In this document: piece after piece, positions 35,031-45,007 of the stretch
Layout of the letters: every line of letters begins with the position of its first letter
Numbering within the stretch: the stretch's first letter is position 1
Assembly: GCA_022701365.1 (NCBI GenBank)
Contig: JAKUHH010000041.1
Span: 310,001 to 374,000, forward strand
Source: Mycocentrospora acerina
Lineage: Eukaryota; Ascomycota; Dothideomycetes; Pleosporales
Reading direction: 5' to 3'
DNA length: 64,000 nucleotides
Position numbers and translations under genes: made by a program
Notes under the pieces: model-generated
Seen by the model: the letters and a program-made list of their open reading frames with translations, nothing else
The model's database searches: none
What the model was told of the DNA's origin: nothing

Positions 35031-35228
35031 TGTGCTATGCTATCCTATCCTATCCTATCAAAGCATAGCTTGGATTGGATTGGATTGGATTGTACTGGCT
35101 GGCTTGGGAATACTCGCCTCACTTTACTTCACTTCACTTCACCTCACTTGGGGTGGAGTTGGATGTTATGTTTTGTGTATGTGTGTGTGTGTGTGTGTGT
35201 GGAAAGGAAGGTAGGTAGGTAGGTATGC
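35031..35228. repeat. Cluster of distinct short tandem repeats
   Basis: In order: CTATC pentamers (35031-35058), GGATT pentamers (35071-35092), CACTT/CACCT pentamers near 35118-35150, a TG dinucleotide run (35175-35201) and GTAG tetramers (35207-35225). Five unrelated repeat motifs follow one another within 200 bp. Confidence 0.8.
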
Positions 35229-35325
35229 ACACCCTGCACACAAAGACATATTTAATATGGGGTGTATATGTATATATATATTACTAGTCTTGGACGCCGC
35301 AAATTTGGAGAAAATAGACAAACAA

Positions 35326-35660
35326 ACATGAACATGAACATGAACATGACTTTGCATTCTGTCGTGCAGAAAGGGAGATTTACTACTGCTACTGCTAGTA
35401 CTACTACTATCATCCATCTATCCATCCATCCATCCATCCATCCGTCTTGCATTTCCATCCCCATCGAGACTTGTCGTGAGCAGATTGCGTAGTTTCGGGA
35501 AGAAGAAGAAGAAGAAGAAGAAGAAAAAAAGGGAGCAAGGGGTTATCTCGCAAAAAAAACACACTCACTCACTCACACACTCACTCTCACACTCACACAC
35601 ACATACGTACAATCGTTTCCACGCCCCCAACCAACCAACCAACCAACTAACCAACTAACC
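35326..35660. repeat. Second cluster of short tandem repeats
   Basis: In order: AACATG hexamers (35326-35350), CTA trinucleotides near 35383-35410, ATCC tetramers (35409-35443), GAA trinucleotides (35498-35530), CACT/CACA tracts (35559-35607) and CCAA tetramers (35629-35660). Confidence 0.8.
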
Positions 35661-35852
35661 CATTCACCCACCATGCACATGATGCCGATCTTTCGCTCAA
35701 GAAAATAATAATAAAAAGAGGCTTTCTTCGCCATGTCATTAACCAAAGGAAAAAAAACAACGGCTTTTTTGCTGTGTTGTACTGCGCTGCGCTGTGCTAT
35801 GCTGTGTTTGCAACTACTTTTTTTTTGGTTGTCGAGCCATTCATTCAGCCAG

Positions 35853-38800
35853 CTATGTTCTAGAAGCGAGCATGCGCTCGACAAATTGCGCAAAAAAGTT
35901 CCTCCACTCCTTCTCCTTCTTGGCTCCTTCAAATGCACCAGCCAGGGTCCGCAGGTATTGATCCACGCCCTCGGCTCCCACACCCATGCCGCCAAGATCA
36001 TTCTTGAGGTGCTCCACATATGGTTCGCCGACCTTTTTGATGATTTCCGTTTGGAGGTTGGCAAGTTCGTGCAGAACCTGCTTTGCTTGGGCGTCCTTTG
36101 AGTTGAAGCCCGCAGAACCAGGAACTGACCAGGCCAGAGGTGAGAAGCGCTCGACTACGTAGTTGTCGAATCCAGGCAACGGCGCTTGGGTTGTCACAGG
36201 GGAAGTGGCTGCTGCGTTCGCGCCCGGTCCAACTTTGTCGGGACCGCTCCAGACGGAGATCATGCGGATGAGCACGGCAAGCGCAAGGCGTGCGGTGGGG
36301 TAATCGTTCGTGTCGCGAGCGAAGGATTCAATCGATGCGATGATAGGCTCAAAAGTTGCTTGGTTTGCTGCGACAAGTTAGCTTTGACATGAGCAACTTG
36401 AGGGTCATATTCACCATTGCTGACGAGCACAGATCCAAGACCATGCTGGAGAACGACGGTGATGAAGTTCAAGTACTCGCGTCGGAGCTCGGTCAGCTGA
36501 ATCTCGTCATCTGTGCCCGAAGGTGTTACTGCCAAAGCAGTGAAGATGCGCTCCAGGACTGGCGTCATGACTGTGTCTAAAATGCTGGCAATCTCTGCCT
36601 TGAAGGTGAAGATGATCTGGCCAAGAACCTTGAGGAACGTGCTGATCTCATCCATGGAGGAACTGAGTGAAAGCAGTCCTTCTATCCACGCTGGCAATTG
36701 CTGCAGTAATCGCGGGCCCAAAACTGCAATCATGCGTGAGAAAGCAAAGCGCGCCGCATGCCTAATGATGCCCGAAGATTTCAGAGACTCGAGGGAGACG
36801 AGTATGGCTTCGGATGCTTTGACAAACTCTTCAGTCACATCACTCTGAGGCATCGATGTACTGTTGTTTGTTGGGACCCAGTCGGAGTAACCTCGTGCTA
36901 GGGTTCCCACAGCCATGATAATGTGGTGAATCTGCAGTATAGATCGCTCATCGCCGTTTCTTGCCTGGGGCAGTGTTTGCTCCATGTCGGCAAACAGTGG
37001 GCTCATAATGGTCTGCGCATACAGTTTCTTGTTCTCTGCAGAGACTGTGCTTGATGAGGCGATGCATCCCACAGCTTCAAAGAGGTACAGCTGCGAGTTG
37101 AAAAGCGCGTCGGCAGACATGTCTTCCTCGTCAGAAGACATCTCGTCTTCGGAAGTGTCTGGCAGCTCGGCCTTGATTGTGAGCAAATCGCCGACTGCTT
37201 GGATAACGTTGTACGACACGTTTCCAAGTTGAGCCCGCAGGTGCTTCACCAGGCGCTGGAAGAGGTACCACGATCGTGAGCGAACCTTGACGTGGTTGCT
37301 GTGGGTGAGTTGCACAAAGTTCTCAAGTACTTTGGGAATCAAATGGGGATTCTGTTCAAAGAATTGGTAATAACGGACACAGATTTCCATATACTGGAGC
37401 TGAACGGCAGGATGTGGGTAATTTGCTAGACCTAACCTCTGGTTAGTATCACCTGCCTACCTGAGTAATACAGTCATGGACTTACCGGAATCGATCATGT
37501 TGTTCATCATACCCACAAGCTGCTGAGCAGCGACAGAAGAGGGTTCGCGTTTTGCGAAAAGGCCTTGATTTCTAACTGCCAATTCTCCAAACAGATACAT
37601 CTCATGGAGAGCCAACTCGAGATCGCGCCAGTTAAGTGACTGGTCGCCCTGGGCCAGACGCTCAAAAGTACCGTTTACAACGCGACTAAGCGTCTCTATA
37701 TAGTACTGCTCGTCAATCGTCGTCACAGTTTGCTGCAAGACGTGCAGACGTCTTCGAAGGTCCTGGAATTCGGCTTCGTCCGTTTGTTCACCTTCATCGC
37801 CCCACGATGCTGTGTCGTCGTACTTCATCTTTGCGATGATCGCGTCTAGTACAGGGGGCAGCACAGCCGAGTATTGGGGCGGTACTGTTCCCGACCGTTT
37901 TTGTAGCTTTCGCAAGAATGTGAGAAGATCGGTGAGGGATGGAATCACGGTCGAGCAAACTTCGTCGTACTGGTCGGCGAAGAAGCGTAGCAAATACGGA
38001 GTGAATATCCGAATGAGGTCGTCAGCACGCTGCCGAGTCTGTTCATCCACCGAGTCACTCTCCAAGATCTTGACAATGTCAAAAACAATGTTGTTTACGA
38101 GCTTTGCTACCGTCTCTGCAAGATCGTTGTCATAGCTTGGACTCTGGAACTCGGCCAGCGCCGGGCTGGCGAGGAGCTGGCCAACGACCTCGGCAAGATT
38201 CAGGAACAGAATCAATTCAATCTTGTCTCCAGGATTCATCTTCTTGCCCACAATCTCGGAAAATGTATCAATCGCGGCGTCACGAACCTTCCCTGCCGGA
38301 CTCTCAGGATCAGAAATGCCTTGCTGGCCAGCCATCTCTAGGAAGGTGCTGATCATTGCCTGGTTCACAATGAGGTTGATGTCGGTCCAACTAACCCAGC
38401 GGCCAATCGTCCTCAGACACATTTCCACGAGGCCCAGATCCGACTCCCTCCATTTTGCGAGTATCTCCTGCCAGGACACGGAAATTTTTTGTGCGTCGCG
38501 CTGTCGAATCAAATCCTTCAAATCGGTATTGCGCTTCTTCTCGTCCTCTGGTCGGGACACGAGCTGATCGGCGATTTCATCGTGGACCTGCCCAAGCATG
38601 CGGAGGTATAAAATTGTTGTTGCAGTGTTGACGCTGCCAATAGTGGCCTGGTCACCGGCCAAGGCGCGGAAATCGTCAAAGAAAGACTGCCACTGCGAAG
38701 GGTACAAATCAACAAAGAGATATGTAATAGTCTGCATAAGCTTGTTTTGGATATGTCCAGTGTCTGTGGCGCTGCTGCCTGGCGCGTACGACTGGCGGAT

Positions 38801-39149
38801 GTGAGTCATGAGCGTGTCCTTGACGTACGCGAGGCTCTGCTCGTCCAGGCGGTGTTCCTGGACGGCATTGTTGACGAGGTCGAGGGACGTGTGGCGGATG
38901 ATGTCCGAGGGTCGAGGGTCGCGGATGAAGAGGGCGAGGCACGCTTGCCATGCGGAGCCTTGCGCTCGCAGTTCATTCAGGTAGTCTATGGCCTGGCCGC
39001 GCAGTTGCTGGCTCGAGGTCGGGTTCGAGGCGATTTGGATGGCATTTTCTACCTGTCGCGCGCATGGCATGGCAATCAGCGACCAGCTCGGGAAGAGGTA
39101 AATACAGGAGGGGAATGCTGAGCAATAATATACGTACCTGGGCCTCCAT
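35853..39149 (-). CDS. LOS1: Exportin-T (tRNA nuclear export receptor)
   Basis: Importin-beta-family carrier that exports tRNA from the nucleus with Ran-GTP. Exons 39138-39149, 37486-39052, 36415-37431 and 35853-36367 encode 1,036 residues, normal for fungal Los1. The first exon has only four codons (MEAQ), joined by a GTACGT-AG intron to VENAIQIASN. Without it the frame has no family-like start. The protein is all-helical HEAT repeats. Recognisable exportin-T blocks are the N-terminal Ran-binding region (DIIRHTSLDLVNNAVQEHRL), QNKLMQTITYLFVDLYPSQW, the central MNNMIDSGLANYPHPAVQLQ across intron 2, and the acidic loop TSEDEMSSDEEDMS. The C-terminal part ends LAGAFEGAKKEKEWRNFFAQ. Introns 2 and 3 are 54 and 47 bp. 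Assigned to exportin-T rather than Crm1/Xpo1 by overall sequence and lack of the Crm1 signature. Confidence 0.92.
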
Positions 39150-39588
39150 TTCCTCCGCCGTCTCGATGCGGGACGAATTGAGCGTGTCAAGGGCAGTTAC
39201 GGGGGTGCTTCAGCACCAGAAAAGGGAGAACAGTGCTGTAGTGGTGTGGTTCGAGTGACGAGATATGCTACCGGGTTGTTGGAGAAGGCGAGGACTGCAT
39301 CATGGGAGTGGTGTAGGCGGTGAAAGTGACAGCGCGGGGCACAAGCTCTGACACGCAGCGAGTGTGCAAGGGCGATGGCGGTGGGATGGGGGAGAAGATT
39401 GAATCTGGTAGGTCCAGAAATCGTCACTATTGCCAGAAGGAACAAACTTTTATTTAAGCGTCTGTAAGGTGCAGTGTGTGGTGTGGAATCAGACGCACGC
39501 GGTGCATGAAAACAGCCGGCACATGTGGGGGTAACTTGTTAGCCTTTCAGCTCGGAGCCCAAAGTTCGTCGCGTGACACGTGCTTGAG

Positions 39589-39608
39589 CAGTTGTTATGC
39601 AACAACTG
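39589..39608. repeat. Perfect 8-bp-arm inverted repeat
   Basis: CAGTTGTT, four-base spacer ATGC, AACAACTG: a perfect hairpin-forming sequence about 440 bp upstream of the Los1 start. Confidence 0.6.
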
Positions 39609-39692
39609 GTTGTGTCTCGAGACTGATTTGTTGCATCACGGTTTGCACAATTGCGCTTCAAGGATTTTTTTTGGAGGGGGTTGGTTGAAATT

Positions 39693-39850
39693 GCTTCTCT
39701 TCTTATTCTCTCTCACTGTGATAGCAGACACTACATCAAGGTCAATTCCTTAGATGACTCCAACACGCATGTCACTTCCTTCTCATTCTCTCTCGCCGTG
39801 ATAGCAAACACTGCTTGGAGGTCATTTGCCCAGACGACTCCAAACATGTC
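39693..39850. repeat. Imperfect direct repeat, two copies, 80-bp period
   Basis: Copy one starts about 39693 and copy two about 39773. Both share ATTCTCTCTC…GTGATAGCA.ACACT…GGTCA.TT…GA.GACTCCAA at an exact 80-bp spacing, with roughly three-quarters identity by eye. No coding meaning is apparent. Confidence 0.7.
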
Positions 39851-39936
39851 AATTATTCTACAGCTTTTGTCTAATACTCGAACCGCTTCTGCTGCAGTGA
39901 GTATATACATCATCAAGCCGGCAGCCGCACTACTCA

Positions 39937-40968
39937 CTACACGCCCAAATGCTTCGCCGCATACGCGACATGTTCATCGGCGAATGAGGCCATGAAGTAG
40001 TAGCTGTGGTCATAGTCGGGCTGCATGCGAAGGTTGATGCCATTGGCGTTGCCAGCTTCCTTGGCCGCGGCGATGAAGTTCTCGGGGAGGAGTTGGTCTT
40101 GTTTGTAGAAGTTGTCTCCAGTGCCCTGTTCGTTGTCAACACAAAAAAACTCAATCGCAGGTTCGTCATGTTGGTACGCACCACATCGATAAGCATCTCC
40201 AACGGACCCTTCCACTGCTTGACGAGCTCGGTCGCGTCGTGCTGCTTCCACTTCTCCTGCTGGTCCTCGCCAAAGTAGCCCTTGAACGCTTTCTGGCCCC
40301 ATGGGCAGTTGATGGGGTTGGCAATGGGCGCAAAGGCAGATACAGACTTGTACATGCCGGGGTTTTTGAGGAACTGACGGCATCTTGTTAGCAACTGTCT
40401 CTGGGCAAGAAGTGGTTGAGAAGTCGGACCAATGTCAGAGCGCCGTGACCGCCCATACTGTGGCCTGTGATGCTAACTCTGCTCGAGTCGAGCTCCTTGA
40501 ATGAAGAGAACAGAGCCTCGGGAAGTTCCTTGGTGATGTACGAGTACATGTTGTAGCCCTTGTTCCACGGCTCCTTGGTCGCGTCGACGTAGAAGCCTGC
40601 GCCAGAGCCAAAGTCATAAGCATCGTCCTCGCCTTCAATCTGCAGCCCTCCTGTGAGAGTGTTAGTGGGGTGCTCAGTATCAATGGCAAGCAAGCAAAAG
40701 ACGCACTTGGTGAGGTGTCAGGGTACACGACGGCAATGCCGTGTTTTGCCGCGCCGTTCTGGAAGAAGCCCTTTTCCGAGCAGTTGTTTCCCGTACATGT
40801 CAGACCGGAGAGGTAAAAGAGCACGGGGACCTTTGAGCCAGCCTTTAGTGCTTGCGCTGGCAGGAAGAGGTTGAGCTCCATGTCTGTGTTTGTGCTCGAG
40901 GACTTGTGCTTCAGCTTGAGCAGCTTGCCTCCAAAGGAGGCAATGGTGGCTGTGGTTTCAAAGGACAT
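39937..40968 (-). CDS. S-formylglutathione hydrolase (esterase D)
   Basis: Hydrolyses S-formylglutathione to formate and glutathione, the second step of glutathione-dependent formaldehyde detoxification in the cytosol. Exons 40707-40968, 40430-40650, 40182-40373 and 39937-40125 encode 287 residues, the usual length. The alpha/beta-hydrolase marks are FYLSGLTCTGNNCSEKG (oxyanion region), DTSPRG joined across intron 1, GEDDAYDFGSGAGFYVDAT, the nucleophile Ser in GHSMGGHGAL, the acid Asp in GTGDNFYKQDQLLPE and the His in DYDHSYYFMASF. All three introns are 56 bp; the second has an atypical GTCCGA donor but a good GCTAAC branch site and restores TLFLKNPG. The start at MSFETTATI (40968) is preferred over an in-frame ATG 90 bp upstream. 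Confidence 0.94.
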
Positions 40969-41317
40969 GTTGGGCGGGGTTGTGCGGTGGTGGTAGAGGC
41001 GTGTGGTCGGAGGGAATTGAAGTCGTGAGGCAGTGGGAAGTTTTAAAGGCAGTCTCATCGAGTGACGTTGGTGCAGTGTCTAGTGCGGGGATAAGGGTAG
41101 GGAATGCATGGATAGCTCCTGAACAAGCTACCCCACCCTGTGTACATGTCATGGCATGGCCTCATGTAGGAACAAAGTCCGCACTTGGGCGAGTCGGCGT
41201 GGAAATCGGTTATGATTCGGGATATCAAGCAAACAACGCCGGCGGCCGAGCAAGCCCCATTTTACGACCATGAAAACTCCGTACCCAATGCAGCCCCAAG
41301 CCCAAGCCCAGCCCCCG
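40969..41317. other. Short intergenic region
   Basis: About 350 bp holding the promoter of the formylglutathione hydrolase gene and the 3' end of Rpb6. Nothing else was recognised. Confidence 0.5.
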
Positions 41318-41981
41318 TCATGTCAGCAGCTCCTCGCAGGTCCAGTCCTCGTAGTAGCCGTCTGGCAGGTATCGTCGCACCACCAGCGGGATCTTCTTCT
41401 CGCGCAGCTCCTTTGCCGCAATCTGGAGCGGGTCCGTCATGCCCTCGACGTCGATGAGGACGGGGGCGTTGCCGCTGCAAGCTGTTAGTTTTGTGTTTTG
41501 TGTCTTGTGTTTTTGTGGGGGTTCGTTTTTTTCAGAGTTTCCATTTCATGTGCACCATCTCTCACGGGCTGTAGCGTACCTGATCTGCAGCGCCCTTGTG
41601 CCCAGCACACGCGCCTTCTCGTACTTTGTCATGTAGGGCGTAGTTGTGCGCAGGTGCGGCGCGACCTTTCTGTCTTTTTCGTTCTCGACCGTGTTCTTGG
41701 GCTTGTTCTTGGCGGCCGCAGCTGCGCTCGCATCTCCCGAGACGACGACATTGTCGTCGTTGGGGTCGACGTTGTCGGGCTCCTGGGCGTTGTCGTCGCC
41801 GTCGTAGATGTCGGGCTCCTGCTCCTCGTCAAAGTCGATGGCCTGCTCGCTGCTGGGGGTTAGCCGCTGCTGTGACGCTGGTGCTGACGGGCCGTCGCCG
41901 TGCCCATCAGGCTGGGAGTCGGGGCACGTACTCGTAGCCACCGTCGTCGGCAAATGCGCCGTCGCCGTCGTAGTCGGACAT
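41318..41981 (-). CDS. RPB6: RNA polymerases I, II and III common subunit RPABC2 (Rpb6)
   Basis: Small subunit shared by all three nuclear RNA polymerases; it clamps the largest subunit and aids assembly. Exons are 41932-41981, about 41580-41852 and 41318-41474, giving about 159 residues, matching the family. The N-terminus is the typical acidic tail (MSDYDGDGAFADDGGYE…, then repeated Asp/Glu). The conserved C-terminal core contains TTPYMTKYEKARVLGTRALQ, then APVLIDVEGMTDPLQIAAKE and KKIPLVVRRYLPDG, ending YEDWTCEELLT. The acceptor of intron 1 is ambiguous by one codon (exon 2 starting at 41852 or 41849); both keep frame. The gene is divergent from TFIIIA with 265 bp between the start codons. 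Confidence 0.94.
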
Positions 41982-42246
41982 GGTCGCGGGTGTCGGGGTT
42001 GGCTTGGTGTGTGGTGTGGTGCGGGCTGGTGGCAGGCTCGAGTGGTGGGAGCTGGTGATGGGCTCGAGTGCTGGGCAGTTGGGGCGCGCGAGTCCACGGT
42101 CGACGGTCGAGGCGAGCGCGAAAGAAAGATTCGCGACCGACGCAGGCACGAGGCCGGCCAATGGGGGCCAGGCGAACTCTTGGCGGGCGGCCCACTTAAT
42201 TTCTGCGGCGATGCAGCACCTCCGCCGGCCTGGCACGACCACGAGC
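41982..42246. promoter_or_regulatory. Compact bidirectional promoter Rpb6 / TFIIIA
   Basis: The 265 bp between the two start codons must carry both promoters and leaders. It is GC-rich, without a TATA box that I can see. An ATG reading frame of the TFIIIA gene stays open through it and into Rpb6 antisense, but those codons look non-coding in character. Confidence 0.55.
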
Positions 42247-44091
42247 ATGACGGCCATGGCTGCGAAGAGAAAGGCAGAGAGTACGGGAGTGGGTGTTGCT
42301 GGGCCGAAGAGGGTATGCGTGGGTATGTGTACTGTTACCACTTCTACTACCACTATTCCTACTACACCTACCACTGCTACTACTACTACTCCTACTACTA
42401 CTACACCTACCACTCCTACCACCACTACCACCACCACTCCTGCTACTCATACTAATACAACTACTCCTACTAATCCAACCACAGCACCCCCCCACCCCCC
42501 ATCACACATCCTCTCCACCGACCACCAGGCCAACTACACCGACAACGGCTCCCTGCGCGCCGACAGCGAGGCCCGCCGCCAGTGGAACTACACGTGCCAT
42601 GTCGACGGCTGCGGCCAGCGCTTCAACCGCCCGTGTCGCCTCGAGGCCCACATGCGCAGCCACAACAAGGAGCGCCCGTTTGCCTGCACCGAGCCCGCCT
42701 GCGACAAGACGTTCCCGCGCAAGGACCATCTGCAGCGACACATCAAGAACGCCCACCACGACCCCGCCGCCACGCGCACCTACGCCTGCCACTGGCCCGG
42801 CTGCGGCAAGAGCTTCACCTCCAACGGCCGGCTGCAGCGCCACCGCGACGTCCACGAGTCCAAGTTCTACTGCACCGACCACCCGCCCTGCACCGCCTCG
42901 TTCCGCACCGACAAGACGCTCAAGGCGCACGTCAAGAGCGACCATCTGGACGTGAAGCCCTATGCCTGCACTCATGTCGACCCCCACACGGGCGCCAGGT
43001 GCACCAGCGGCTACCTGCAAGACGCCGCCCTGCAACGACACATGGCCAAGGAGCACCCACCCACGCCCGCCGCCGCCGCCCCAGACAACGGCCACTTCTG
43101 CATCATCTGCATCCCCCCAGGCACAGACGCCGAAACCATCCACACCGAGACGGGCGAGGCCATTGCCGTCCCCAAGCAGCCCCTGTCGTTCGCATCTGCT
43201 GAGGAGCTCGCTAAACACACGCTCCAGAGCCACCCGCCAGTGTGCTCAGAATGCGGCCAAACCTTCAAGAGCCCCTACACGCTCAAGTCGCACTTTGATA
43301 CGGTCCACGCAGACCCCGCCCAACAGCCACGCTTCCCCTGTCCCAAGCCCGACTGCGACAACGTCTTCACCCGCAAGCACAACCTCACTGTCCACATCCA
43401 GGCCGTGCATGACAAGATGAAAAAGTACCTTTGCGCCACCGACTCGCAACGCTCCTCCAAGCACCCTGACCTGCTCGCCTGGGACGGCTCCAATGCCTGT
43501 GGCGCCGCCTTCAAGGTAAAATCCTCGCTCGACCAGCACATCCGCACCCACCACCTCGGACTCCGGAACCGCAAAGAGGCCCGTCGAGCCGCAAAATCCA
43601 AGAAAAAAGATGACCCCTCGATGCTCACCCTCCTTACTGGCGTGGGCTACGAAAAAGGCCGCGATGTGCCTTGTCTTGTCGTCCCGTGCGAATACCGCTT
43701 CTACATGGACCGCGATCTGCGCCGCCACCTGCGTGCCGCACACGCCCTGTCCGACGACGACATTGAAGAGCGCATCCGCGACCGCGACGCTCTTACTGGC
43801 GGGCAATTTTGGATTGGTGGCCTTGAAGAGCCCATGTTTGAGTCCGTCGACCCGAGTATGCCACAGACGCCTGTGCCCTACTTTACTGAGGGAGAACTGG
43901 CAGTTGACAGCCAACACAAGGCTGTTGATCCGAGATTGAGGTACTTTGACCAGTTATTCATCAACGAAGATGTGGACATGGACCGCGCAATGGGATTAGA
44001 GGGGCTGGAGCCGGCAGTGGATGTGCAGGATGGCCTGGGCATGGAGATGTTGTTTCCTGTTGAGCAATATAACATGGGGCACATGGAGTAG
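42247..44091 (+). CDS. Transcription factor IIIA-like nine-C2H2-finger protein
   Basis: TFIIIA binds the internal control region of 5S rRNA genes and recruits TFIIIC/TFIIIB for RNA polymerase III. This intronless gene encodes about 614 residues. A Thr/Pro-rich tract (about 28-85) made of ACT/ACC/CCT codons precedes the fingers. From about 117 to 499 there are nine C2H2 fingers: CHVDGCGQRF, CTEPACDKTF, CHWPGCGKSF, CTDHPPCTASF, CTHVDPHTGARC, CSECGQTF, CPKPDCDNVF, a long-loop finger ending HIRTHH, and CLVVPCEYRF. A probable degenerate extra finger (FCIICIPP … LAKHTLQSH) lies between the fifth and sixth. Nine fingers with alternating linker lengths is the TFIIIA hallmark. The tail is acidic. Start options are ATGs at 42211, 42247 and 42256; MTAMAAKRK is chosen because the codons upstream look non-coding. 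Confidence 0.87.
   Translation: MTAMAAKRKAESTGVGVAGPKRVCVGMCTVTTSTTTIPTTPTTATTTTPTTTTPTTPTTTTTTTPATHTNTTTPTNPTTAPPHPPSHILSTDHQANYTDNGSLRADSEARRQWNYTCHVDGCGQRFNRPCRLEAHMRSHNKERPFACTEPACDKTFPRKDHLQRHIKNAHHDPAATRTYACHWPGCGKSFTSNGRLQRHRDVHESKFYCTDHPPCTASFRTDKTLKAHVKSDHLDVKPYACTHVDPHTGARCTSGYLQDAALQRHMAKEHPPTPAAAAPDNGHFCIICIPPGTDAETIHTETGEAIAVPKQPLSFASAEELAKHTLQSHPPVCSECGQTFKSPYTLKSHFDTVHADPAQQPRFPCPKPDCDNVFTRKHNLTVHIQAVHDKMKKYLCATDSQRSSKHPDLLAWDGSNACGAAFKVKSSLDQHIRTHHLGLRNRKEARRAAKSKKKDDPSMLTLLTGVGYEKGRDVPCLVVPCEYRFYMDRDLRRHLRAAHALSDDDIEERIRDRDALTGGQFWIGGLEEPMFESVDPSMPQTPVPYFTEGELAVDSQHKAVDPRLRYFDQLFINEDVDMDRAMGLEGLEPAVDVQDGLGMEMLFPVEQYNMGHME
42325..42490. repeat. Coding ACT/ACC trinucleotide repeat tract
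   Basis: Imperfect ACT, ACC and CCT triplets within the TFIIIA-like gene encode a Thr/Pro run of about 50 residues; the tract is likely length-variable. Confidence 0.75.
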
Positions 44092-44217
44092 TTTTGTATA
44101 TTTACATGTTTGTAAAAAAAAAAGTGGGGGGAGTATGTTGACGAAGCGACGATTTCACGACAGATAAGTAATGTACAGTTAGTTGGACACTTGTTTCGTA
44201 TTACGAATTCTTTATTG

Positions 44218-44290
44218 TATTTTGTTGTATTGTGTTGTGTTGAATTGAATTGTGTTGTGTTGTATTGTCTTGTATTGTATTACATTGTCC
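44218..44290. repeat. (TTGTG/TTGTA)n pentamer repeat
   Basis: About fourteen imperfect TTGTR pentamers shortly after the TFIIIA-like stop codon. Confidence 0.75.
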
Positions 44291-44953
44291 TGTATAGTGT
44301 TGCAGTATATACTTCTATATCATATATCTACACGACACACACCTAACCACATCCATCCATCCATACATACACACATATATATAAATCCTTCTTCCTCACT
44401 CCCCCCCTCCCTTTCTTCTCCTACACATTATTCTCCTCTCTCTATTCTCACTTCTCACTTCTCCTTCTCCCCGAGAAATAACAACAGCAACAACACCACC
44501 CAAGCACAACCCACACGAACAAGACGAGCAGCAAAAAAAAATCCCCCCCTTAGCTAGAGATGAGTTGGAACAAAAAAAAAGGACAAGACTAAAAAATGCT
44601 CATTTCACTCGTGCGCGCACGTACGCACGCTGCTGAGTCGCTACAAGTCGCCATGAGTAGAGCGAAGAAAAGTAGAGTAGAGTAAAGTGGTAGAAAATTG
44701 TTTGAATGAAAAAAAATTAAAACAAAACAGAACAAAACAAAAACAAAGGGGGTATATATCACACGCACACACCATACACACATTCTCATATCTTTCCTTC
44801 CTCCTTCCCTTCCTTTCTTCCATCCATCCATGCTTCAGCAGTGCAGAAAAGCAGAAAAGCAGAAACCATGCCGCTCCCCCCCTTCCTTCCCCCCTCAAAA
44901 ACACATTAGAGAGAAGAAGAAAAAAGCCCCCACATGAGAATTAAAAAAAAGAT

Positions 44954-44978
44954 AGAGAGAGAGAGAGAGAGAGAGAGG
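44954..44978. repeat. (GA)n microsatellite
   Basis: Twelve tandem GA units beside the 3' end of the RING-like gene. Confidence 0.85.
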
Positions 44979-45007
44979 TAGGTAGGACATGATGGAGAAA
45001 AAACCCA

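Larger units (their letters stand above)
32596..35852. other. 3.3 kb gene-free interval rich in microsatellites
   Basis: Between the DUF7729 gene start and the Los1 stop. The left part (32.9-33.9 kb) is GC-balanced and contains overlapping open frames on both strands without any domain. From 34.1 to 35.7 kb it is mostly simple repeats. No gene or transposon was recognised. Confidence 0.5.
39150..39936. other. Intergenic with hairpin and duplicated 80-bp element
   Basis: About 790 bp between the Los1 start and the formylglutathione hydrolase stop. It should be the Los1 promoter. It contains a 20-bp inverted repeat (39589-39608) and an imperfect 80-bp direct duplication (39693-39850). Confidence 0.6.
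44092..45007. other. Convergent intergenic region with simple repeats
   Basis: About 900 bp between the stops of the TFIIIA-like and RING-like genes. It contains TTGTG/TTGTA pentamers (44218-44290), runs of A, and a GA dinucleotide tract (44954-44978). No gene was recognised. Confidence 0.5.

Noticed and set aside
34100..35700. Tandem repeats as a possible CRISPR-like or centromeric array
   Set aside because: Units are 2-6 bp microsatellites with differing motifs and no spacers or long satellite unit; eukaryotic context.
41980..42246. In-frame upstream extension of the TFIIIA-like protein into the Rpb6 gene
   Set aside because: The added 89 residues are low-quality and antisense to the first exon of Rpb6; nearer ATGs give a sensible start.
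42502..43233. Long minus-strand open frame antisense to the TFIIIA-like gene
   Set aside because: Result of strong GC bias at third codon positions of the finger-coding sequence; it has no motif, while the plus strand encodes clear C2H2 fingers.
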